Source: Nageia nagi
Lineage: Eukaryota; Pinophyta
Direction: 5' to 3'
Assembly: GCA_050084985.1 (NCBI GenBank)
Contig: JBITNC010000001.1
Span: 160,580,001-160,644,000 of the forward strand
Length of the DNA stretch: 64,000 nucleotides
The notes under the pieces were generated by a model, which worked only from the letters and a program-made list of their open reading frames with translations, was not told the origin of the DNA and did no database searches. The position numbers were made by a program, and so were the translations under genes. Positions 48,509-61,138 of this stretch are shown here, piece by piece (the stretch's first letter is position 1; every line of letters starts with the position of its first letter).

Positions 48509-49415
48509 TGATCCCAACTCAAACCATGACTCCATCTGTTGGTGAAGATGTTGGTGCAAGGAACAACAATGGCACTGATGGTGAACAAGCACCCTCAGAA
48601 GTTCGTTCACAAGGTCTACCATGGGGTAATGCTCCTAATGTTACCATTCCTTTGTAAGAATTTAAGTTTGTTTGTGTTTGGCTTGAAAGTCATACAGTTA
48701 TTGGTTATTTCCTAGGTCGCATCATTACAGATCTAGTTCTCCATAACTAGATTCATATTTATTGGCACTGATATGTTATCAAAGTCGAGCATGTGTAGAA
48801 CCTTTCAAAAGGGTTCTTCTTATTTTAGTTTTGTGACCCTAAGTCTACCAAATAAGTGTTGACAAAATGATGTAGATATGTCAATAGTGCTCTCTTTTAC
48901 CAACCTTGGACCCAAAGTTTCAATGTCCATGACAAGGTTTCCTTAGCTATCCCCACTTGGGTTGAGTTTCGTGGTCTTCCTACGACCCTATGGCCTTTTT
49001 TGCATGGACTTTTTGGTGCTATAGGTGAGTTCGTGTACGAAGAGCCAACTCATTATTTTGTGGTCTAGCCCTCTTTTAGTTAAAACTCTAAAAGAGTTTA
49101 TTACCATCTAGGTTGGTGACTCCACAATCAACCAGAGAGTGGGGTACGTCAAGCTGCCCAATACTTATTATTATTATCATTTGAAAGCTCAAAAAATCAA
49201 AGACTATCCTTTAATGGCTAATAAGTTTAACACCAAAGTTGCTGCAGTGACTATAGCTGTAACCATGACTCCATCATCCTCAAACCCTCCTATAAATGGA
49301 GGACAAGATGAATGGATACATGTTAATAGGATAGGGAAAGTTGTGAACAAAAATACCCATAATGGTAATCGAGTAACTAGTTATGTGCAAGGTACTAACA
49401 TAAATACCCCACCTT
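48509..49415 (+). pseudogene. L1 ORF1 (DUF4283-like)
   Basis: Starts MIPTQTMTPSVGEDVGARNN. Near 48900-49060 the frame reads VSLAIPTWVEFRGLPTTLWP then FLHGLFGAIGEF, the pattern of the nucleic-acid-binding domain of plant L1 ORF1. Further open sequence runs to 49415. Interrupted by several stops. Confidence 0.65.
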
Positions 49416-49726
49416 AAATTCTAGTTAGAAATGTTAAATCTTTCAAGAACCGTGAGGTCTTAACTATTTTGTATCATGAGGGAGATGTTGGAACTCAATT
49501 GATTTAGCCATCTAGTGTGCATGATAAAAATTTCAATTTGAACCACACTGGGGACAAGAGATTGCTTAGTCCCCTCCAAGGAGATCCTTCTATTCATATT
49601 GGAAAGAAATGCTAGGCAAAAGCCTTATTGAATTAGCAAGATAATTTTATGAGCAAATCCTTTAGTCCCATTGCAAAGCTTGAAGATTTTGACTTGATCA
49701 AAGGTGATATACACCTAGATCAATTA

Positions 49727-50480
49727 GAATGATTTTTCTATTATAGAATATTAGAGGGCTAACAGAGCCTCTAAAAAAGTATTTAGTATAGAATAAGCTT
49801 CTTCTATGTTCATGTGAGTATGCTAAACCTGATTTTGTTTGTTTGCAAGAAGTTAAAATTATTTATTTCTAGTTGCAGTGTGCATGCAATCTCATATGAC
49901 CTTCCATCAAAATGGTGACCACTAATCATGAATCTGCCAAAGGGGTTGTTTTCATTCTTTTCTCCCCTCAATGGAAAGAGAGTTTGGTGCATTAGAGGTC
50001 TACCAAGTGGTGTGAATTTTACATAAAATCAAGGGAATGTCTTTTGGTATCCTAAATATTTATGCATCCAATGAACCTCATGATCAGATTTTGCTTTGGA
50101 GATGATGTACTTTGTACCTACTACCAATTTTGTGGGTCATGTATGGGGATTTCAATATGATTGAAAAAGGTTTTGACAAAGTTGGTGGCATTCCCAATTG
50201 GTGGGCCATTGGGAAAACGTAGGCCTGGTACTTTATGTAAAATAAGTTAAGATTATCTTACCTAAATTCTTATTTTACCAATCTTGATTTTCCTAAGTCT
50301 CTATGGTATGCATGGTCAAAATTTTAGGGTTTCCATTCAAGAATTTTGAAAAAGGCTTTATAGAGCTTATCTCTTTGATTACATGAATTTTTCTTTTGCT
50401 TGAAGGAAAATTGTTACTCCTTTGGTCAAACCCATTCTTAGCACAACTTCTTCAGAGCATGCCCCTATCATATTTGATAT
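49727..50480 (+). pseudogene. L1 endonuclease
   Basis: Opens with FLLYNIRGLTEPLKK, then PDFVCLQEVKI (catalytic Glu), ILNIYASNEP near 50055, YGDFNMIEKGFDKVGG near 50150, and late SEHAPIIFDIF near 50455 (SDH-type block). The order and spacing are those of L1 AP-endonucleases that nick the target for priming. Frames shift. Confidence 0.75.
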
Positions 50481-50899
50481 TTTTCCAATTGGTAGTGTTA
50501 TAATACAATTTAAATCTTAATTTTACCTTAATACTTCTTTTCTCTAGCACCAATCCATGATTAACCATATTTACAAAGTCTAGAACCTTATTTTGTGACC
50601 CTAAGGAAACCTTGGCTAGATTGATTGGTAGAATGGTGTGATTGTTAGAACCTTTGGTCTACTCACCCTTGGTTAAAAAGTTATTGAGTGTAGGAAACAT
50701 TCCCTTTCTTCCCTTAGGAATGATCTTTCTCAATTTTCCATTAGCTTGGAAGCTAATCCTTTAGTGAAAATCTTTAGAATCAAGCAACTCAAGTTAAGTA
50801 AGAGATGAAGATGGTAGAACTATATGAAGCTAAGTGTGCTCAGATTAAGGCTCAATTACATTGGCTAAAAGTTAGAGATAGAGTCACCAAAGAAATTTT

Positions 50900-52200
50900 C
50901 CAAAGGCTTAGACCTCCCAGGTAAGCTATGCAATTTAAAGCTATCATGGATAAGGGAGTCTAACATACTGTGTTTTCCTCCATTTCCTAAGTTTTTATTC
51001 CATAGAATTTCTCAAAGGATAGGAAATAAGCCCTCTAAATGTGCATTGACTTTGTTCTCATCAAAATCTCCCCTAGTTAAAGAGAGGAGTGTGAAAAGAT
51101 TTTAACAATTGATGATTTGGCTCGTGCTCTTTCCTTTATGGCTAATGAAAAGTTTCCAAGATTGGATGGTTTCCCTTTTGAATTTTATAAAACTTGTTGG
51201 GATTTAGTTGCTACTGATTTGCATGGAGTCTATCTCAAATCTCTACAGACTGGCTCATTAGGAACTATTATTAATAGAGGGAATATCAAGTTTATTCCCA
51301 ACCCAAGAGATCCAAAGATTATTACCAATTGGAAGTCGATAACTCTACTTAATGTCTATTACAAAATTATTTTCAAGGCCTTAGCTATGAAAATTCAACC
51401 TTTGTTACCAATCATTGTTTGACCTAAACAAACTAGATTTATTAAAGGTAGATATATTTTGATTAATGTGCTTGAAATTTGGGAAGGCATGGAGTGGGCT
51501 AAACTTTCTAACCAATATGCTTTGTTTATCAAGATAGACTTTGAAAATGCCTATGATAGGATTGAATGGCTCTTCATTCTTTCTATGCTTTGAGCCTTAG
51601 GTTTTGGTGATAATTTTGTTCATATTGTTCAAATTTTATTTCAAGAGGCCTCTATTGTGTTGACACTTAATAGTACTCATTCTAAACCTATTGGGTTGTT
51701 TCAATCTATTAGGCAAGGTTGCCTTATTCATCCCTACTTATATGTTCTTGCAGCAGAGGCCTTTGGCTATCTTCTAGCCAAGCAAGCTTCTATTGAAATT
51801 AAAAAAATGGGATTAGGCTTCTAGCTTCTCAAAGTTATCTTATTAATGGACATTTTGTTGACAACTCTTTTCTCACCTTGAGAGAATATGAGCAAACTAT
51901 CAAATCCACTTTTCTTTTCTTAAAAACTTTTTGTAAAGCCTCAGGTTCTAGTATTCAATGGAGAAAAACTTTATGTTTCATATAGTCTCTTATGCCTATG
52001 CCTTCTTGGTTCACACAATTCTAATGGAATTGGATTTCTCCTAGTGAAGTTTTTAAATTTCTTGGCATCCTTTTTACTTTTCAAGAATCCCCTTCTTGGT
52101 TATGGAATTTTGTTGTTCAAAAGGTTGAAAAGAAACTGGACTATTGGATGACTAAGAAGTTATCCCTAGGTGATAAATTTTGAATTTGCTCTAAGGTTCT
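50900..52200 (+). pseudogene. L1 reverse transcriptase
   Basis: Readable blocks: DGFPFEFYKTCWDLVATDL (51160-51225), KFIPNPRDPKIITNWKSITL (near 51290), FIKIDFENAYDRIEW (near 51530), SIRQGCLIHPYLYVLAAEAF (near 51710). The catalytic YADD position reads FVDN, itself decayed. The frame is lost in several places. Confidence 0.8.
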
Positions 52201-54255
52201 AGCTTCAACCCATGTGTATTACTCTTCCTATTAGGTTCCTTATGTGAATTATTATAAGAAGATTGAAAAACTTTTGCATGATTTCCTTTGGTCTTCCAAT
52301 TCATACCACAAAGGCTTTCATAGAGTTGCCTGAGATATTTATTGCTTGCCTTGAGTTTCTAGGGGTATGGGCCTCTTAGACTATCATAGACAAAGAAATG
52401 CTCTTTATGATAAGTGGATAATTCATTCTATTAAAGGTATGAAAGCTTGGAGAGTTTTTATTAGGTATTTCATCTACATTGGTTTCCCTCTCAATAAAAA
52501 ATCTTGGTGTGGTATGAATTTTTAGTCCCTTCTTCTAGATCCTATTTATATCAAGATTTCATGTTCTTTTTTGTTGAAAGTATTTGGAAATATTGGAAAT
52601 AGTTAACTCTTTGATTTAAATGGAAGGGAAGTAATTCAGGCCATGGATTCTAGTTAATTCCATGAATGTGTCATGGTATCCCACTATTTCCATTCAAAAT
52701 GTGCCTTTGGATCAAGTTTAGTGGATTCACGTGCTAAAGTTCCTCAGACGTGGTATTTTGAAGATTTCATTTTTTCTCACAAAGGAGTAAGGATTGGATC
52801 CCTTGGTCAGTTTCAAAAGCTTGTTTAATCTTAACCATGGTGACAAAGATACTTATGATGTTGTGATAGATGCTACATCTCTATCCCTTTGGATCAAAAT
52901 TTGAAAGTTTAGACAAAGGGAATGGTGGAAAGATTGGGCTTGGGTTAAATACATCCCTTTTAAAAATTATAAACCTAAGCTTAGATATGAGTGGATTTTT
53001 CATGTAATGCCCTTGGGTTCCCATCTTAACCACAATTGGGACTTAGTTTTTATTTTGTCATAGTGGAAAGCTAGGTTTCTTTCTATCTAGAATTCATATA
53101 TTGAACCCAAATAAGATATTTTTGCATGGAGTGTTCTTCATCAAGTTTTTCTCTTAGGTAAATGACTCACTTATGTTGGGATTCCAACTCCCAAGTATGC
53201 CTTTTATCAGAAAGACAATTCTACTATGCATGTTTTCTAGTTTTGTAAGAGTTCTAAAGAAGATTGGTAGTGGTTGTTGTCTTTCTTTGCCCCTTATGTC
53301 AGTGGTAGTATTTATTAGGTTCAAACTTTACTTGAGGATTTTTTTCATATGAAAATTTTATTGCTAGATGTTTGGAATATTTTTAGAATTAGCCTTATGT
53401 TTCATATTTGGAAAGATCGTAACATGATTATTTTCAAAAAATAAGAACCTTCAATTTCTTTTTCAATTGCTAATGAAATTGAACTATTCTTAGATACTTG
53501 GTTTTAGATATTTAACCAAGCAGTGAAGGTTGAACTAGAGGTAGGCCATCTCGTGCTAAGTTGGATTACTAGGCCAATGCACCATGTTTTCTCAGTTGGC
53601 TGTACTTGAAAAACCAAGCACCTTAGGTTCAACATTTTCATTAATGGTCTTGAAAGAGGTCTCTAAAGAGAGCATGATTTCCTTCTGAAGGGAAACATTG
53701 GTCATAACCATCTTTATCTCACCTCCCACTAATTGAACATGGTCTAAGTTCTTCATGATGATGTGGTGGAATTAAAGTGCCTAGGTCATTCCATCATGCA
53801 AGATTGGGTGATGCAAACATTAATGTTGGATGGGATTTCATACTGAATGCTCCCCATGGATGGGATACCCCACAACCCTTGCATGATTCTCCAATTTGTG
53901 GGTGGGGCGATGATGGTAATTATGAAACTAATGAAGCCACTTATGTGCACAATGATGATGGCCAATACATTCATTCGATCCCTCCAAACACATGGGATAC
54001 CATGTAGCTCAAAGATATGCATTTGCAAGACATGCCTCATGATGCTTCATAGATTTTAATTGGTGATTATTTTCGTACTATTTATGTCTTGAACGATAAC
54101 TCACTTATTTAGTAGTTAGATATTTTGGTGGTTTTGTTCTCCCAACTCGTGGTTATGGTTGGTGTAGTTACATCCGATGTATGTTTTTATCCACTCACAA
54201 ACTCTTTTGTGTGAGATTACTTTTATTTTAATATAACTAGCTCTTTCATAAAAAA
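52201..54255 (+). pseudogene. L1 C-terminal and 3' region
   Basis: Broken sequence after RT, with a likely zinc-finger-RVT area near 53050-53420 (FHIWKDRN-type ending). The last 200 bp are 3' UTR before the A-run. The 53777-54007 ORF is in this tail and is unrecognised. Confidence 0.5.
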
Positions 54256-54640
54256 AAATTATTTAATCTTGAAATAAAATTATAAAGTAAGATGAACATT
54301 AGATTTTAGATGGTACTAATGTTATGATTCGAATTGAAATATGAATATCTTTTTTCAAATGAGATTGGGGAAGTGAAATAACTTTCTATCTATCTTATTA
54401 GAAATGGAATTCATTCCTAATAATCATAAGTAGTATATATTTGTTTAATTCTGAATAAAAAATACACATCTTTTTCATGCATACAAACTACTATATTTTT
54501 ATAATTTGAAAGCATAAATAATTTTAAATGTGATACAAATAAAATTGGAAAATTACTTTCTAATATCTTATTTGAATATTAATAAGATTTTGTGAAGAGT
54601 AGTGTAGGTAGATATTGAAAAATACAAAAATGGTTCATGA
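54256..54640 (+). other. UGT copy A 3' flank, continuation
   Basis: Aligns with 58130-58450 (gaatatcttttttcaaatga, gaaattcattcctaa, tttaattctgaataa), showing that copies A and B share over 0.8 kb of downstream DNA. Confidence 0.75.
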
Positions 54641-55757
54641 AGCTTTATACTTAGAAATAGCTAAAACTAGCTATTGTAACCAAGTGAATAGGTAAATTGT
54701 AGAAAAATAATTAGTTTTTTTTACTATAGATAATTTATAATTATTGTGTCAGAAATATTATTTTTTGTCAAATGTAAACATTAGAAATAAGTAGAGCATT
54801 CCATGAAGTTTGAAATTTATATTTTTGATTACAACTAAACTCTAGAAAAAGATTTTCTTTTTATTTTTCACCTTTTATTATTAATGTAGTTAGTAATGGA
54901 CATACTTGACCTTCACATAAGTAAGTTGTTCCACATGGAAATTGTGTATCATCTGATAAGTTTCCCTCAAGGTCCTCTCGACCACCTCCTTTAAATCCCC
55001 AAATATTGAATAAGGTGACATCACTACCAACTTAGACGATGGTGCTGACTCGGCATCAAGGGAGACTTTGCACATAAATTGAAGCATCTAATCATCATCA
55101 AAACTCCATTGATTGGTGGAACCCCTCCTCATCATCTCTCCTCTATAATTTATAAAATAGTATAAAAAGAGAATATCTATAGATTGAAATGAAAGCACAC
55201 AGTTTTTATAGTTATCAATATTATGTCCATCATGCATTGATTTGTGATATGAATTAAATCTAAAACTCTAAAGCACCAAACACATTTTTATTGCAACTAT
55301 AATAGTAAAAGAAATTCTTAATTTTTTCATACAACTAGTAACATAAGAATTATTGAAACAAAATGCAACTTTTTATGAATTGGCTAAAGAATATTTTTCA
55401 TATTTCATAATTTGTGATATATAGTGAATTTCACATGGAATTCATGGTTTTATCAACAATATAAATTTTATTATTTTATTAACTATATAAACCTCACTAA
55501 AAAAGAATAATTGAGGACAAAAGTGGAAAGAAAGTTGCAAGTCTTTTCACTATGATTGGAATGGAGCATCTATGCTTGAAATGAACATCAAGCTTGTAAA
55601 ATAATAGAAGTGTCTTTTATGATTGTTGTACTCTTAACAATGTTAACTTGTGTTGAAAGTACCCTTGACACAAATGATTTATAGTCAATTCCAATAATCA
55701 TTTGTAAAATTTTGTAGCAACCCTCAACCTTTGGACTCCCATTAAGTTCTAACAATA
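54641..55757. other. Intergenic, AT-rich
   Basis: No supported gene. The minus ORF at 54890-55087 is not recognised. The right end may contain the start of the Copia gag frame. Confidence 0.4.
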
Positions 55758-56120
55758 ATGCTTGAGTTTATTTTGAGCCATGATATGGAAAGGAATAATT
55801 CAACCAAGTCCTCACACTCATCTAAGGCTACATTGACTGGGAGAGGGAAGCAAAGAACAAATGAAGAAGGTAGTTATAGAGCCAAAGGAAAGGAAAAAGT
55901 GGAATGTTGGAATTGTGGGAAGAAGGGCCATGTCATGAAGAATTCTTGGTTACATAAATTAGAAGCAAGGGATGAGAGCAATGAAAAAAACAATGTGATA
56001 CAAGGTGCATTAATTCTCTCCTCTAAAGGTGATTACAATGACCAAGAGTTATTACAAATAGTGGGAGTATGGGATAGACATGTACAAGGATATGGGCATG
56101 GTTATGTTCATTTTGCATAG
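55758..56120 (+). pseudogene. Copia gag C-terminal part
   Basis: Contains KEKVECWNCGKKGHVMKNSW: a CCHC knuckle in which the last Cys has become Ser (CW at the usual position would read K-D/N-C-W). The upstream part is Ser/Thr-rich (TKSSHSSKATLTGRGKQRTN), normal for Copia gag before the knuckle. Confidence 0.75.
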
Positions 56121-56428
56121 TTAAGAGATGAGTCACATAATATGGATGTGGTAAGTTGCATTATATGTGTGTACATGCTATGTGTTTATGCATAGTATGT
56201 GAATCTTATCATGGATGATGGTGGGGTAGCCATCATGATCATTTTCTTGCTAGAGATTATTTGGTTCCTCGTTGGTCACATGAAGTGCAAAGGATATAGA
56301 GTGATGGTTTAGAGCATTTGCATAAAACAATCTGAAGGAGGTCTAATTCTTTGTATTTTGTAATGAAAATATTGTTCATGGGTGCAACAATGGTATAGCT
56401 AATGGAAAATAGTCTCCAAGTGGGAGAT

Positions 56429-57013
56429 TGTTGGGTGTGGAGCCTGCTTATTTTAACCTAATTATTTGGTTGCAACCATCACTAGCTAAAAATAAGAAGT
56501 TGTTCATGAGCTGGAAAATTGATATATGCGGATTGTTGGTATCCTAGAAAACTAAAAAAGAGAAATAGAAATTATTATAATATACTTTGTAATCATACTT
56601 TCCTTTCAAACTAATGTGAAGACCTTCGAAGTCCATTTAACTCTATGAGGAATCTATATTTGGAAAATAGTAAAAATGTGTGATAAGGAAGGTTATGAGA
56701 TTTCAAATGAAGAAATCACTATGTGATTGTATTGGTCTAATGTTTAGAGAGGCAATGATTGTTTAAAGGGTTGTAAAGAAGAGAAGGAGATAGCAAGGTG
56801 TTGTAATTATTTGTATCTCTTGCCTTGGAGAAGAATGAAGTAAGATTGAAAGGCTTGTCTAGGGATATAGCCCATAAGGGTTGAGTGAACCTCAATAATT
56901 TTTATCTCTCTCTCTTTTGAATTTCTCTATTTTATTAACTCTGCAAGTTTCTTATTTCAAAGTTAAGAAAATATAACTATTAAGGATATACAATAGTATA
57001 TAAAACTCCAACA
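56429..57013 (+). repeat. Copia 3' LTR
   Basis: 585 bp, TGTTGGGTGTGG ... AACTCCAACA, preceded by polypurine tgggaga at 56421-56427. The next base is UGT coding sequence. Confidence 0.85.
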
Positions 57014-57400
57014 GGTTGGGTTCTGTAGAATCAAATTCTTAGCCATCCATACATTGGATTTTTTGCGAGTCATTGCAGATGGAATTTCACTTTGGAGAGA
57101 ATCTGTGCTGGAGTGGCGATGGTGCCATTGTCGATGATTTTAGACTAGTTTTTTAATACCATATTAGTGGTGGAGGAGCTAAGAATCAGTCAGCGGATAA
57201 GCGAAAGCGAAGCATTCAACATCATTCCTACTAGTTATGAAGTAGAGAAGATTGAACGGTATGATGTAGAAGAAAAAGGGAAGGAGATTGGTGAACGGGA
57301 AGCCATGCTAAAAGAATCGATCAAGGGATGGTCGGGTGAGACGTGTATTGAAGCTTTTATGTCTCACATCCGTAGCACCAGCATTCAATTTAATGTATAA
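57014..57400 (+). pseudogene. UDP-glycosyltransferase pseudogene, copy B (3' part)
   Basis: Begins inside the PSPG box directly after the Copia LTR: GWVL, a TAG in place of the conserved Gln, NQILSHPYIGFFASHCRW (GW changed to RW), then NFTLERICAGVAMV. It continues out of frame to VVEELRISQRISESEAFNII and ends AMLKESIKGWSGETCIEAFM. The N-terminal two-thirds are absent. The lesions differ from those of copy C, so the copies decayed separately. Confidence 0.88.
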
Positions 57401-57725
57401 GGTCATTATAGTTTTCTATCTTCTTCCCGAGGAACATGCTACATTTTATCCATGTGAATTATATTAGCATCATCCCTATTGTGGACAGTATATTGCTAAC
57501 CTTGACCAAAATATAAATGATTGATTAATGGATACTTATGGAGTATGTGAAAATTGAATTAAGTAGAGGATTTGTCTTAATATGAGCACTTAAGTCATTC
57601 CTCTACACCTCGGATACAAGATATCAAATAATGAATTGTTTGATTATTTCAATGAAAAGATACTCTTAATATATTTGTTGTAGTATTCTTTTCATCAATG
57701 TTATATTGAAAATGTAATAATTATT
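57401..57725 (+). other. 3' flank of UGT copy B
   Basis: Homologous to the 3' flanks of copies A and C up to the SINE insertion point. Confidence 0.7.
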
Positions 57726-57962
57726 TTTTTTTTGTTGGATAAATCATCAAGTGAAGAATTTTTGTTTTTTGATAAAGGACATCGTTTATCTTAAGCTTGG
57801 AGTCAACAATTGAGTGGTATCCACATCGTCAAAATTCACCCTTATTTCTTCTTTCCATAATTCTATAGAATTTTAGATAACGTGCATGTGAAGGGAAAAG
57901 ATTTGAACCTGGGATCTTCATTTTTCCATTTGAGAGTTTTAGCATTAAGATAATTAATTAAA
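57726..57962 (-). mobile_element. tRNA-derived SINE in UGT copy B flank
   Basis: Minus strand: A-box-like ttaatgctaaaactctcaaa, then B-box cccaggttcaaatc about 35 bp later, ending in an A-run (T-run at about 57727-57737). Copies A and C lack this block at the same point (taataattaatttttaattt in A), giving two empty sites. Flanks taataattatt and gataattaatt look like an eroded target duplication. Confidence 0.65.
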
Positions 57963-58740
57963 AAATATTATAACATCATTTTTTGCTTTAAATTTTATGA
58001 TGTCGATTTAGTATGGACCTTTGTATGTCAATGCGATCCATTACCAACACCCATTTTAGGTGTTTTAGTATTTAGATTCATTACAACAATAAAAATTACA
58101 ATAATTATTAAATTATAATAAATTAAAAATAAATTATTTAATTTTGAAATAAAATTATAAAATAAAATAAACATTAAATTTTATATAACATTAATGATAT
58201 AATTTGAATTCAAACATGAATATCTTCTTTCAAATGAATTTGAAAAAAGAGAAATGAAATAACTTTCTCTCTATCCTATTATCTTATTAGAAATGAAATT
58301 CATTCCTAACAATCTTAAATAGTATATATTTATTTAATTCTAAATAAGAAATATTTTTTTATGCATACAAACTTATATATATATATATATATTTAATTGA
58401 AAAGAATAAGAAGAAGATTTTGGAAAGAGTAGAGTAGCAGACATTGAATAATATAAGAATGGCTTATCATAGCTTGTGGATAAATCAAAATCAACTGCTG
58501 TTACTACAAGTAATAGGGAAGCCGACATGGAAACTATGCATCCGTCAAATATGATACAATTTCAGACTGAAATGCTCACCATTCATTTCATTCACCGTCA
58601 ACTTTTAAAAAAATTGGAACCATTAATGGGAGTAACATCAAGATGGACTCGAGTAGAAATTTATTTATGTAATAAAAACTAAACTTGAAGATTTGTTATC
58701 ATTTAAGGTAACAAGCCCACTCCACCACGATACTGAAACT
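57963..58740. other. Shared downstream flank and AT-rich DNA
   Basis: 58130-58450 aligns with 54256-54640. An (AT)n run lies at 58374-58392. The short ORF at 58476-58682 is not recognised. Confidence 0.5.
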
Positions 58741-60000
58741 TATTGGTCGTCGGGTCCACCTGCAGTCATTTTAAACAGAGTTTAGAGCTAAGTTTGTCAG
58801 TTGTTCTACCCACGCTTAATAGCTGGACGTGCGAATAATGTGGTCGATCATCGTGCATTTAGGAGTGCATGATATCCATGTGTCTGTTTGGATGCTTTCA
58901 AACCACGCCCGTTGTGTAGATCTTCATTGAGGCATCGTCATGCAAGCGATAAAAGAAAGGGAAAATATCTAAAATATCCTGTAATTTAGAGTAATACCAA
59001 AAATGTTCTTAATTTTTTAGAAATGTCGAAAATACCTTTACCTTTTTGAACTTCCAGTTTCATCAATTCAGAACAACATTAAATTCATCTATACTTAAAT
59101 TCCAAAAACATATCAAAAGATAACAATAAAATGGAGGACTACAAGATGCATCAACTAATAGATGCATTTCCATGGCAGAATTCCTATATCCGATAACTAC
59201 CACATTCAACTCTTGGAAATCCTCCACCATTTTATATCTGATAGCGTGAATGAATAATCAAATCGCCCTCACTCCCAGTAAATTGAATTGAGGAACCATG
59301 GACTCTTAGCCATCAAGAAATATATTTTGCCTCCATCAACCATTCACAGTCTTCACTCACCAACCCACAAATGTTATCATATGATGTAGACTCCACGGAT
59401 TCGTTAAACTAGTGAATGAACTGGTATTTATCCGGGTATATGGGGAAATCCTACAGGAAAGGTATTACTAGGAGCTTGCAGAACTACTATGGCAAGTGAT
59501 GCTCCTATAACGAAACGATCCACGATGAGATATATTGGAGATCTGTTGGAGATATTTTGGATATTTCAGAAAAATTAGGGGTAGTTTTTATATTTCATCA
59601 AATTTCAAGAGTAATTTAGATATTTTCCTTAATAAAAACATTACGTCTGCATAACATTGTTAAAGGTATTTTCAGAGAAATTGCACAAAATGTTAATACC
59701 AAAGGTATTGTTCAATTGTGGCTTCTCTTATGCTAAGCAAATTTTTATTTTTCAAGGATGTTGATGATATCGAGTGAAAATTGTTTAATTCCATGAGGGT
59801 AAGCGTTGATGAGGAAAATCTCTTATGTATAATTGTTGTTATGATGGTGAATGATGGAGATTTTGTGATTCATAAAGATTGAAAGGTGTAGTTGTGTTTC
59901 TGAATGCGACCTATTTGGAAAAGAACAACTTTTTGAACCTCTCAAATCCATGGTGTTGGCAGAACGAGCCTGGTATTGTAAGGCATGATAATTCCTTTAC
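58741..60000. other. Intergenic with patches of CpG-retaining sequence
   Basis: 58740-58960 and 59150-59560 are richer in CpG than the surroundings and may be decayed host-gene DNA. No domain recognised in six frames. Confidence 0.35.
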
Positions 60001-60099
60001 ATAAATGTTATGGAAGTAGACGGGTTGTAGGGTGATCATGAGTTCAATATTTGGTATTGGCATTGTTGTTCCTGGAGAATTCAAAAAACCCATCGTTCA

Positions 60100-60292
60100 T
60101 GCCTTTCGGAGGAATCGCAAGGTTTTCTCTTGCGAAGCACTTGACGAAATACGTCAACGAAATGCAGTATTACGTACTGCACTAAAGGGAGGATACGCAA
60201 AAAATGGATTTTCTGAAGAGGCTCTAGAGACTTTCAAGAGATGCAATTGTCAGATGACCATTGCCGTTACTCATAGTGTGGCAGAAATCTGA
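60100..60292 (+). pseudogene. PPR-repeat fragment
   Basis: RQRNAVLRTALKGGYAKNGF then SEEALETFK matches the plant PPR pattern (QRN-VVSWTAMI-AGYA-NG--EEALE-F). One base later the frame switches and continues FQEMQLSDD, the usual F-x-EMQ ending. Only about one repeat is visible. PPR proteins bind organellar RNA; this scrap has no full gene around it. Confidence 0.6.
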
Positions 60293-60779
60293 CCGCGTAA
60301 CCTCGCCCAGGACGTGATGCCGTGCATGACATGATGCGAAACCTCGTAAGCTGGCCTAAAACGTCATGACCTGATTCGACACCTTCAAATTTGATTTCGA
60401 AGACACCATACTAAATTAGCGGCTGTAAACATTTCAGTGGTGGTCGGTGCTGGAGTTGTGGATGAAAAAACTGAACTTCAAAAGCTCATAGAGGGAACAA
60501 TGTAATAATAAACATCTATCGACTAAGTTGAAAATGGTTTTGCATGGAATGTTGTGGTTGTGAATCGGCGTAATTAATATTTAATGTTCTATAAATTTAA
60601 AAAAAAAAATTAAATATCAATAATGAAAAAGGTGGAAGTGGAATTTGAGATTTTTAATGTGAATATTATCACACCTCAATTATCTCTCAAATCCTTTGTG
60701 GTTTAATATATGGTTGTAAAATATCTATCATTTAAAACCAGACTAGTAGAGGAATAATGCCTGCCATGCCATTGTGTGT
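60293..60779. other. Intergenic, first part CpG-rich
   Basis: 60290-60400 has repeated cctcg(t/c) and cgtgatg / cgtcatgacctgat words (for example acctcgcccaggacgtgatg and acctcgtaagctggcc). No gene is assigned. Confidence 0.35.
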
Positions 60780-61138
60780 ACAGTTTAATGTCCATGAAAA
60801 ACCCAAACTTGGGAGAGCTACGGGTGGATTAATGCCAACCTCGCAATAGTGTACCTCTCCCTGCAACAGTGCATTCTTAATTAAGAAGAGCCATCTACAA
60901 GGTCAGGTCATTACATTTTTGAAACTGAAGAGTTCCATCGTCTCACCAATCACCATTGAAACGATAGAGATTGGTAGATGGAATAATGTTTGGCATGGTA
61001 CTTGCGATCAATGATGTCTGCGTGGAGCTCCGAAGGACACTTCGAAAAACCAGTCCACTCGATATCTGCCCAGTTCCTTAGATCTAATTCTGTCTATGCT
61101 GTGCTTGTCCAAGCCCTGTGCAGCGTCTAGGAATTGGC
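60780..61138 (+). promoter_or_regulatory. 5' flank of UGT copy C, shared with copy A
   Basis: Aligns with 46990-47310 up to the ATG. Likely the ancestral promoter and 5' UTR of this gene family. Confidence 0.6.

Larger units (their letters stand above)
48333..54255 (+). mobile_element. Full-length L1-like LINE with 12-bp target duplication
   Basis: 5.9 kb between two copies of aaattatttaat (48321-48332 and 54256-54267), ending in an A-run. Order: ORF1, endonuclease, reverse transcriptase, zinc-finger-like tail. The intact target is visible in the homologous flank of UGT copy B (58118-58142). Coding regions are full of stops and shifts, so it is inactive. Confidence 0.88.
55758..57013 (+). 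mobile_element. Truncated Ty1/Copia element (gag end plus 3' LTR)
   Basis: A gag zinc-knuckle frame is followed after about 300 bp by the Copia-type polypurine tract ccaagtgggaga and an LTR. Protease, integrase, RT and the 5' LTR are missing, so most of the element was deleted. The LTR's outer edge lies directly against UGT copy B. Confidence 0.75.

Noticed and set aside
53777-54059. Overlapping ORFs rich in Asp, Met and Trp on both strands
   Set aside because: They lie inside the L1 3' part between its target duplications and have no domain.
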